12,763 nucleotides of DNA from an uncultured Ruminococcus sp. (GTDB lineage: Bacteria > Bacillota > Clostridia > Oscillospirales > Ruminococcaceae): NCBI GenBank assembly GCA_947173865.1, contig CAMWGS010000034.1:1-12763 (forward strand), given 5' to 3'. A program made the position numbers and the translations under genes. The notes below the pieces were generated by a model that searched no databases, had not been told where the DNA came from, and saw only the letters and a list, made by a program, of their open reading frames with translations. Positions 7,320 through 12,763 of this stretch are shown in pieces; position 1 is the stretch's first letter, and every line of letters begins with the position of its first letter.

Positions 7320-8192
7320 CTAATTACGTATACCCGAATGAGCCATAGTCTCAATTATATGTTTCTGTGCAACAGTAAACACAATGACAGGCGGAACAAG
7401 CATAAATACAGCCGCTGCCATAGCAGTTCCGGCACGTGCAAGACCTGCGGAAGATACCTGATTTACAACAGTCGGCAGAGTTTTATACTGTTCATGAAAT
7501 ACGAAAGCTCCGGATTGCATATTCCATGACGACTGAAATGCAAAAATAATAAGCGTCATAAGAGCGGGTTTATGATTCGGCATGACTATCTGCCAGCATA
7601 TTCGGAAAAGTCCCGCACCGTCTGTCTTTGCGGACTCTATTATTGAATCGGGAATCTGACTTATTGACTGTTTCATGAGAAAAAGTCCCATAGGCGAAGC
7701 TACCGACGGCAGAATTATCGCAAGCAGACTGTCAATAAGATTCAGTTTTGCAAGTACCATATACTGCATTATATATATAACATTACTTTGATAAAGAAGT
7801 GAAATCACTATTACATTATTAATAAATTTTCTTCCCGCAAACCGACACTTTGCAAGTACAAAAGCAGACATTGAAATAAATAAGCACTGCAACACCGTAA
7901 CCGAAACAGTAACAGTTATACTATTAAATACATACCTTGAAAACGGGACTCTGTTCTGTCTCATAATTTCAAACATATCCCTGAAATTCTTAAAAGTCGG
8001 ACGAAGTGTGTAAAGTTTCGGCGGAAATATAAAAAGCTCCTCAACAGGTTTTACAGACATTACAAAAGTAAGATAAACGGGAAAAAACATGAAGATTCCC
8101 AGTAATGCAAGAAATAAAAACATCAAAAAGGTACTTCCTTTTTTCCGTCCTGCCTGTCTGCATGAAACCCTGATTTTTCTGATATGCGACAT
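7320..8192 (-). CDS. Carbohydrate ABC transporter permease, MalG-type (first pair)
   Basis: 290-residue inner-membrane subunit. A basic, probably cytoplasmic N-terminus (about the first 20 residues) precedes six membrane helices. The periplasmic-side segment PVEELFIFPPK after helix 1 is typical of MalG-like proteins. The EAA-loop sits at about residues 182-203 (IIESAKTDGAGLFRICW), where an ATPase would dock. It starts 12 bases after its MalF-type partner, with GGAG and AAGGA in the gap. It ends 13 bases before the preferred ATG of the NHL-repeat gene. Full length for the family; substrate unknown. Confidence 0.92.
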   Translation of the reverse strand: MSHIRKIRVSCRQAGRKKGSTFLMFLFLALLGIFMFFPVYLTFVMSVKPVEELFIFPPKLYTLRPTFKNFRDMFEIMRQNRVPFSRYVFNSITVTVSVTVLQCLFISMSAFVLAKCRFAGRKFINNVIVISLLYQSNVIYIMQYMVLAKLNLIDSLLAIILPSVASPMGLFLMKQSISQIPDSIIESAKTDGAGLFRICWQIVMPNHKPALMTLIIFAFQSSWNMQSGAFVFHEQYKTLPTVVNQVSSAGLARAGTAMAAAVFMLVPPVIVFTVAQKHIIETMAHSGIRN

Positions 8193-8204
8193 TCCTTTAT
8201 CTCC

Positions 8205-9098
8205 TCAGTCCGTATATTTTCCGAGAACTCTGCTTATAACTCTGTTTACAGCGTACATTACTATAAAAAGTATCATGCATATTGCTGAAGCATATCCCAT
8301 TTCATAACGAACCCAGCCGTAATCATAAGCATGAGTCATTATAGTATGTGCCTTATAGTCCGTACTAGGAAAACCTACAATATTCTGTATTACCGTTCCC
8401 GCAGTAAAAGAACTTACAATCTGCATAACGGAAGCAAACATAAGATGTGGTTTCATTGACGGAATAACTATGTATATAAGTTCCTGCCACTTGTTGCTTA
8501 TTCCTTCAACTGCTCCTGCTTCGTACATAGAGCGGTCAATATTCTGAAAACCTGCACGCAGGGCAAGAAATCCTGCTCCGAGAGACAACCATAACTGTAC
8601 AACAATAGCAGTTCCGAGTACATAGTTACCGTCTGTAAGCCACTGTATCGGAGACGTTATAATACCTATATTTATAAGAAAAGAGTTTATATAGCCGTTT
8701 ATATCACCGCTGAAAATAATTTTCCATACTGAATATACGTTTGCCATTGACGGAATATAGAATATAAGTGTAAATAATGTTCTCAGCTTTGACGGCATTT
8801 CGTTTATCAGCCATGCAAGCATAAAACAGAGTACAAAGCTTACAGGACCTGTAAAAAACGCAAATATAACCGTAACCCTTATTGACTTGATAAAAACCTT
8901 GTCGGAAAGGAAAAGAGCGGTATAATTTGAAAGTCCGATAAATTCGGGCGGCTGTACCATATTGAAATCCGTGAATCCAATCGGTAAGGACATCAGAACG
9001 GGTACAACCGTAAACATCACAAAAAGAATCATAAAAGGAGCAAGCATAAGATAACATTCCCTGTTCTTCCTGACTTCTGAAAATACTTTTTTCAGCAA
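8205..9098 (-). CDS. Sugar ABC transporter permease, MalF-type (first pair), TTG start
   Basis: 297-residue inner-membrane channel subunit of a CUT1-type importer. Helix 1 (LMLAPFMILFVMFTVVPVL) is followed by the SNYTALF segment common after helix 1 in MalF/UgpA-like permeases, then five further helices. The EAA-loop is at about 191-212 (YEAGAVEGISNKWQEL). Its start is TTG 9098-9096, seven bases after GGAGAG (9111-9106); no better-placed in-frame ATG exists. It begins two bases after the TAG of the solute-binding-protein gene, so the two are probably coupled. Placement directly after the binding protein marks this pair as that protein's cognate permeases. Confidence 0.92.
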   Translation of the reverse strand: MLKKVFSEVRKNRECYLMLAPFMILFVMFTVVPVLMSLPIGFTDFNMVQPPEFIGLSNYTALFLSDKVFIKSIRVTVIFAFFTGPVSFVLCFMLAWLINEMPSKLRTLFTLIFYIPSMANVYSVWKIIFSGDINGYINSFLINIGIITSPIQWLTDGNYVLGTAIVVQLWLSLGAGFLALRAGFQNIDRSMYEAGAVEGISNKWQELIYIVIPSMKPHLMFASVMQIVSSFTAGTVIQNIVGFPSTDYKAHTIMTHAYDYGWVRYEMGYASAICMILFIVMYAVNRVISRVLGKYTD

Positions 9099-9100
9099 CG

Positions 9101-12016
9101 CTATTCTCTCCTTTCTTCACTGATATTTTCCTGTTTTCTGGAAATTTCGTCGTTTATATCACGATTGTACCAAAGAAACGTGTCACGGGGATTTTCACGC
9201 TCATTGACCACCTCCCTGAAAGCATTCATAATATTTCTTGTAACTGCATACGACGACGGTATAACAGGTATTTCAACAAGTTCTTCACGCTGGTCAAAAA
9301 GCCGTGAAAGTTCACTGTCCGACCACGAAAGACGTTTCAGAGCCTCAGTATTTGCTGTGTTAAAACGTCCCATTGTTCCAAGAAGTCCTTCTGTCTGATT
9401 TCCGTAACGAACCTGTGTTTCAGTATCCGTAAACCACTTTATAAACTCCCATGCATTTTCAGTATTTTCTGTCTTTCTGAAAATAACCGCTCCCGAAGTA
9501 TCTGAATTTACGGCATGGGAAAGAGTGCCGTTGTTTTCGGTGGCAGGGACGGGACAGAAGTTCCATAATCCTCTTATTTCGGGAGAAGCATATGAAAGCT
9601 GATTGAAAAAAGTATAATCAGAAATAACAATCGGATATTCTCCTGTTCTGAAACGACTGAAAGCGTCGTAGGACTGTTCAAAGCTGTATTCTGTATAAAA
9701 ATCCGTCCACTGTTCAAAAGCCTCAACTGCTTCCGTAGAATCAAAGACAGACTTTGTCATGTTCTGATTATAATAATTCTTCCCTCTTTGCAGTAACAAC
9801 ATTGCAAAAGTATGCCCTGTTTCCGTTGACGGAGAAATGTCCGTTGACGGCAGAACAAGTCCGACAGACATATAGTTTCTTTGTATCGAAGGAAGCATAT
9901 CTGTCAGATTTTCCCACGTTTCAGGCGGTGAAGTGTAACCGAGTTCAGAAAGAATGTCCGTACGGTAAAAAAGCATGGGAAAGCTTTGTGTTATCGGCAG
10001 ACCGTAAACACCGCCGTTATATTCATAGTGAGTCATGGCGTTTTCCTGAAAACGTCCTGTAATTTCCTGATAGTCATCAAACTGTGAAACGTCAACAAGC
10101 AAATCACGGACGGCAAGGTTAACAGGATATTCACCACCGAGAAACAAAGCAACATCAGGACCTTTTCCGGCAAGTGAAGCTTCAACTATTCCGCCCGTCA
10201 CAAGACTTACGGAAACGGGAATACCTGTATTCCGAATAAAATCGTTTGTCATTTCCTTTACGGTCTGAGCCTGTTCACGTCCGAGATTAACCCACACATT
10301 CAGAGCCTTTTCACCTGTAACGTCGGAAAGTGTTGAATAGTCCTCAAAGAAAGACCCGAAAAATGATTTTATACCGAACCAGAGCGACCTGAAAAAATTA
10401 CTTCTGTATTCCGAAAAATCAGCTCCTGCCGTTGCAAATTCAATGTAATCTATTTCAAGTGGCTGGTCACGACATTCTCTTATCCATGACGAAACGGAAG
10501 TTATATTTTCTTTAATCTGTGAAAGATACTGCGGAATTTTCAGCGGTTTTTTTATGCATTTGTCCAGAATTACCGTCATTCTCTCAATTACAGCCGCTTC
10601 CGAACCCGATATACCCGAAAGGCTTTCAATACCGTTCTGAATGTCTTTGAGTTCGTCGGAAATCCTTTGAAATTCGTCGGTAAGTTCGGGGATTTTTTCA
10701 TGTACGTAATAATCTGTATACTTATCAGGTGCAGGACCTGTAATCATGAGAATTTTTCTGTAATATGTATTGAGTTCAGAAACAATATTTTCAAGTTTAC
10801 GTATATAATCACCGATTTCACCCGTTACACATTCCATTGTAAAAGTATGGTCACAATCTGCTGTAAGCCATATATAAATACTTTCGCCGTCCGATTCGGG
10901 ACAGACAAGATTCCAGTCGTTATCATAACAGAATTTAACCTGATTCAGTTCTTCACAAGGTACTTGTCCGTCCACATATATACGCCTGTTTGAATAAAAT
11001 CCCCTCATCTGATTCTGACGGTACTTTATTCCGATTTTATACCAGCCGTCGTTTTTTATATCTTCCTTTCCGATAACCCACGTTGCAGACTGCAATGCTT
11101 TTTTCCAGTTTCCAGCACCGAAAGTATTATAGACTATTTTTACAGGGTCGGACGGCGAAACAAGATAATCAGTATTGTCATAAGTCGGAAAAAGCGTTGA
11201 ATCTGATTTATATACGGCACTTTCACCCTCTATTCTGAAAATATTTTCCGCCGACGGAAAAATATCGGCATTACCTTTATACTCACTATATGAGGGTAAT
11301 TTTTCATGATTAAAAAATTTAAAACTCTCAATAACAAATTCCGCTTTTTCAGACTCAAAAGTTATTTCATGTGTTCCCTTTCCGAGATAAAAAAAGAGTG
11401 GTTCACTGAAAAGTCCGTCAACGTCATTAAAATCACTCTTCTGCCACATTCCCTGCTGAACCTGCGGAGAACGTACCTGATTCCCGTGTGAATCCTTATA
11501 AATATCTTTTTCACTTACCCATACCCTGTTAAGAGTTATACGTGAAGCCGTATCATACGGAATTTCACCGTCAATGCTCATGGAAAACTCTATTGCGGAA
11601 CTATCCGAATCAAGCGGAAAATAAGTCATGTTAACACAGTAAATTCCCGTTTCCTCAACATCTATATTATAGGAAACTTTTCCGCCACTGCTTTCCCATA
11701 TCAGCACATTGTCTTTCTGACTGTAATTTCCCGTGGAAAAATTTCCGTTCTCGGCGGAAACACAGTCTTTTCCGTAAACTTCAATAACCTTATCAGGACG
11801 ATTTTCCGAACAGTACAAATCATAATAGTCACTGTATGAAATACGTTCCGTATCTTCGGTATCAATGCGGTAATAATCATCATGCATTACTGAAAGTGTT
11901 TCGGCTGATGCCTGAAAACTTTCCTCCACCAATGCTGACATTATTCCGTTTCCCGACAAGACAGCAATCGACATAATACACGACAGCAGGACAAAAAAGA
12001 TTTTTTTTATTAACAT
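9101..12016 (-). CDS. Large extracellular solute-binding protein with N-terminal carbohydrate-binding-like modules
   Basis: 971 residues from ATG 12016 (AGGTGA five bases upstream; the TTG just before it is too close). The N-terminus is an export signal. No convincing lipobox follows the hydrophobic core; Cys13 (LLSC) sits within it, so the protein may be cleaved after a Ser-Ala motif or stay anchored. About residues 55-235 look like a beta-sandwich CBM35/CBM6-type module (GGKVSYNIDVEETGIYCVNM, then KGTHEITFESEKAEFVIESF). About 250-400 look like a second one (FRIEGESAVYKSD, GWYKIGIKYRQN). A helical linker (about 405-545) precedes the family-1 solute-binding domain (about 565-960), with GPDVALFLGGEYP, YGLPITQSFPMLFYRTDIL and TENAWEFIKWFTDTETQ. 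Normal sugar-binding proteins are about 400-450 residues, so roughly half is added sequence. First gene of the operon, delivering ligand to the permeases. Substrate unknown. Confidence 0.88.
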   Translation of the reverse strand: MLIKKIFFVLLSCIMSIAVLSGNGIMSALVEESFQASAETLSVMHDDYYRIDTEDTERISYSDYYDLYCSENRPDKVIEVYGKDCVSAENGNFSTGNYSQKDNVLIWESSGGKVSYNIDVEETGIYCVNMTYFPLDSDSSAIEFSMSIDGEIPYDTASRITLNRVWVSEKDIYKDSHGNQVRSPQVQQGMWQKSDFNDVDGLFSEPLFFYLGKGTHEITFESEKAEFVIESFKFFNHEKLPSYSEYKGNADIFPSAENIFRIEGESAVYKSDSTLFPTYDNTDYLVSPSDPVKIVYNTFGAGNWKKALQSATWVIGKEDIKNDGWYKIGIKYRQNQMRGFYSNRRIYVDGQVPCEELNQVKFCYDNDWNLVCPESDGESIYIWLTADCDHTFTMECVTGEIGDYIRKLENIVSELNTYYRKILMITGPAPDKYTDYYVHEKIPELTDEFQRISDELKDIQNGIESLSGISGSEAAVIERMTVILDKCIKKPLKIPQYLSQIKENITSVSSWIRECRDQPLEIDYIEFATAGADFSEYRSNFFRSLWFGIKSFFGSFFEDYSTLSDVTGEKALNVWVNLGREQAQTVKEMTNDFIRNTGIPVSVSLVTGGIVEASLAGKGPDVALFLGGEYPVNLAVRDLLVDVSQFDDYQEITGRFQENAMTHYEYNGGVYGLPITQSFPMLFYRTDILSELGYTSPPETWENLTDMLPSIQRNYMSVGLVLPSTDISPSTETGHTFAMLLLQRGKNYYNQNMTKSVFDSTEAVEAFEQWTDFYTEYSFEQSYDAFSRFRTGEYPIVISDYTFFNQLSYASPEIRGLWNFCPVPATENNGTLSHAVNSDTSGAVIFRKTENTENAWEFIKWFTDTETQVRYGNQTEGLLGTMGRFNTANTEALKRLSWSDSELSRLFDQREELVEIPVIPSSYAVTRNIMNAFREVVNERENPRDTFLWYNRDINDEISRKQENISEERRE
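9106..9111 (-). promoter_or_regulatory. Ribosome binding site for the TTG-started permease
   Basis: GGAGAG, part of AAAGGAG (9114-9108), lies seven bases before TTG 9098-9096 and inside the last codons of the preceding gene. It fixes the permease start at TTG. Confidence 0.65.
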
Positions 12017-12053
12017 CAAATCACCTGCATAATATTTTTATTTCTATAAAACA

Positions 12054-12082
12054 AGTATATCAATTTTGTTTCGTACTGTCAA
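12054..12082 (-). promoter_or_regulatory. Sigma-A promoter of the eight-gene ABC operon
   Basis: On the minus strand TTGACA (12082-12077, perfect -35) and TATACT (12059-12054, 5/6 match to -10) are separated by 17 bases. A start near 12047 leaves a leader of about 30 bases before ATG 12016. It lies just downstream of the regulator's terminator, so the operon has an independent start. I see no clear operator palindrome overlapping it. Confidence 0.8.
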
Positions 12083-12097
12083 GGATTATCCAAAATC

Positions 12098-12124
12098 AAA
12101 AAAGACGGTTTTCCACAAACCGCC
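12098..12124 (-). terminator. Intrinsic terminator of the XRE regulator gene
   Basis: On the minus strand, seven bases after the regulator's stop codon, GGCGGTTT (12124-12117) pairs with AAACCGTC (12111-12104). This is an 8-bp stem with one G-T pair and a five-base loop, followed by six T residues (12103-12098). It separates the regulator from the operon promoter directly downstream. Confidence 0.85.
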
Positions 12125-12131
12125 CTTTTAA

Positions 12132-12458
12132 TCATTCCGCTGAAAATTTTTTTATTTCCTCCTGTACAATGCGTTCCATATCACATATTACTTTATATTT
12201 CGCACGGTCGGGGGTAATCCTGTAAAGTTCAATAAGCTGTTTTTCGTCGCTGTTAAGGTCACTCCTGAATTCTCCCAAAAGTATATAATCAATTGAAGTT
12301 TCCAGATAATCAGCAATTTTCATAAGAATATCACCTTTCGGAAGCTGACCTTTTTTCCAATTGCCTGTGCTTCCTGTACTAAGCCCCAGCTCATTAAGCA
12401 TATTCGTTACAGATGTTCCCTTTTCTTTGCAAATATCACACAGTCTTTCATAAAACAT
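12132..12458 (-). CDS. XRE-family helix-turn-helix transcriptional regulator
   Basis: 108 residues. A Cro/CI-type helix-turn-helix spans about residues 4-62: LCDICKEKG (helix 1), SVTNMLNELGLS (helix 2), TGNWKKGQLPKG (recognition helix and turn), MKIADYLETSIDYILLG (helices 4-5). A short tail (LNSDEKQLIELYRITPDRAK...) contains no peptidase or ligand-binding domain, so it resembles small stand-alone phage-type or housekeeping repressors. GGAGG lies 10 bases before ATG 12458. It is separated from the ABC operon by its own terminator, so regulation of that operon is not implied by position alone. The upstream DNA contains an inverted repeat within a promoter, which makes control of its own region plausible. 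Targets are unknown. Confidence 0.9.
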   Translation of the reverse strand: MFYERLCDICKEKGTSVTNMLNELGLSTGSTGNWKKGQLPKGDILMKIADYLETSIDYILLGEFRSDLNSDEKQLIELYRITPDRAKYKVICDMERIVQEEIKKFSAE

Positions 12459-12491
12459 ACAAAAATCGCCTCCTCATTTTGTAAAAAACGC

Positions 12492-12532
12492 ACAAACTCA
12501 TTAAAATAAGCAGAAACCACTTGACAAACTCA
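12492..12532. repeat. Direct repeat ACAAACTCA, two copies 32 bases apart
   Basis: The nine-base word ACAAACTCA occurs at 12492-12500 and 12524-12532. The second copy contains the left arm of the inverted repeat. A spacing of about three helical turns puts the copies on the same DNA face, as expected for a main operator plus an accessory half-site. Confidence 0.5.
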
Positions 12533-12548
12533 AAAAAATGAGTATAAT
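12521..12548 (+). promoter_or_regulatory. Consensus sigma-A promoter pointing right, away from the regulator
   Basis: TTGACA (12521-12526) and TATAAT (12543-12548) are both perfect hexamers with a 16-base spacer. Transcription would begin near 12555 and run rightwards out of the window. No convincing plus-strand reading frame follows in the remaining roughly 200 bases, so it serves a gene beyond the window or a non-coding transcript. Confidence 0.75.
12528..12543. promoter_or_regulatory. Candidate operator: ACTCA-N6-TGAGT inverted repeat between -35 and -10
   Basis: ACTCA (12528-12532) and TGAGT (12539-12543) form a perfect inverted repeat around six A residues, filling the spacer of the rightward promoter. 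A protein bound here would block RNA polymerase. The small XRE regulator encoded next to it is the natural candidate; this is inference from placement and symmetry. Confidence 0.55.
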
Positions 12549-12763
12549 ATATTATAGACATAGAATGTAAAAATATATCAGCTTAACTATATATTATATC
12601 ATATTTCGGAAATTTTCGCAATAAAATTGTCGAAATTTGTTGTAATCAGTTAAATAACCAAATCACAAGAAAACATCTTCTGTTTTGTACATACCTCCAA
12701 TTATACAAGAACAAAAAATGTTATTTATTTGATTCCCCCCTCCTTCCTCTTGTGTACATGCAT
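12549..12763. other. Non-coding right edge of the window
   Basis: Apart from the candidate minus-strand promoter at 12593-12621, I see no gene here. All reading frames are short. On the minus strand a purine tract (12749-12736, containing AAGGAGGGGGG) resembles a ribosome binding site but is followed by no start codon. Eleven codons read from the edge (HVHKRKEGGIK, then stop) could be the tail of a gene beyond the window, but this cannot be judged. TGTACA occurs at 12686-12691 and 12753-12758. Confidence 0.4.
12593..12621 (-). promoter_or_regulatory. Candidate promoter for the XRE regulator
   Basis: On the minus strand TTGCGA (12621-12616, 4/6) and TATAAT (12598-12593, 6/6) are separated by 17 bases. 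Transcription would start near 12586, giving a leader of about 128 bases that runs through the rightward promoter and its operator. The region is very AT-rich, so a chance match is possible. An alternative -10 at 12556-12551 has no good -35. Confidence 0.5.

Noticed and set aside
8704..9120. Minus-strand frame of 138 codons overlapping the first-pair MalF-type permease
   Set aside because: It lies in another frame of a clear permease gene and has a Cys/Tyr-rich composition with no domain pattern. It is a shadow frame.
12098..12129. The regulator's terminator acting in both directions
   Set aside because: The plus-strand side has only four T residues after the stem, and no plus-strand gene leads into it. 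I assign it to the minus strand only.
12666..12692. Nine-codon minus-strand peptide starting at ATG 12692 after GGAGG
   Set aside because: GGAGG is only one base from the ATG, too close for initiation. The next ATG is too far away and also gives only eight codons.
1..12763. CRISPR arrays, tRNA or rRNA genes, transposases, prophage structural genes
   Set aside because: No regularly spaced repeats, no tRNA-like cloverleaf or rRNA-like stretch, and no transposase or phage structural protein was seen. The small XRE regulator alone does not indicate a prophage.

Overview
The window is AT-rich DNA from a low-GC Gram-positive bacterium (Bacillota). It most likely comes from a gut Clostridia/Ruminococcus-type organism. 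I base this on strong GGAGG-type ribosome binding sites, near-consensus sigma-A promoters, lipoprotein signal peptides, and a CUT1-type sugar ABC operon that carries no ATPase. The genus is an impression from style and was not searched.

Almost everything lies on the minus strand, so read from right to left. Positions 12132-12458 encode a small XRE-type DNA-binding regulator with its own intrinsic terminator. To its right (12459-12763) is a roughly 300-base non-coding region. It holds a consensus rightward promoter with an inverted repeat between -35 and -10, and a second promoter facing it that could serve the regulator.

Positions 12082 to 1153 form one tightly packed operon of eight genes behind a TTGACA-17-TATACT promoter. 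The order is: (1) a 971-residue extracellular solute-binding protein with two carbohydrate-binding-like modules at its N-terminus; (2, 3) a MalF/MalG-type permease pair; (4) an exported, membrane-anchored NHL-repeat plus TPR-like protein; (5) a Yip1-family membrane protein; (6) a 741-residue lipoprotein of the DUF5696 type with glycoside-hydrolase-like features; (7, 8) a second MalF/MalG-type permease pair. Junctions are overlaps or gaps of about a dozen bases. Two start codons are non-ATG: TTG for gene 2 and apparently CTG for gene 8.

As a system, this looks like a cell-surface apparatus that captures and imports a complex glycan. The modular binding protein would capture ligand, the DUF5696 lipoprotein may process or bind it, two permease pairs would form one or two channels, and an unlinked shared ATPase would power them. 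The NHL/TPR and Yip1 proteins have no obvious role in a textbook importer, which makes the cassette worth studying as a unit.

At the left end (28-957) is a separate lipoprotein gene with its own promoter and a structured leader. It encodes an acidic linker and two tandem 110-residue repeats, but is interrupted by one in-frame TAA.
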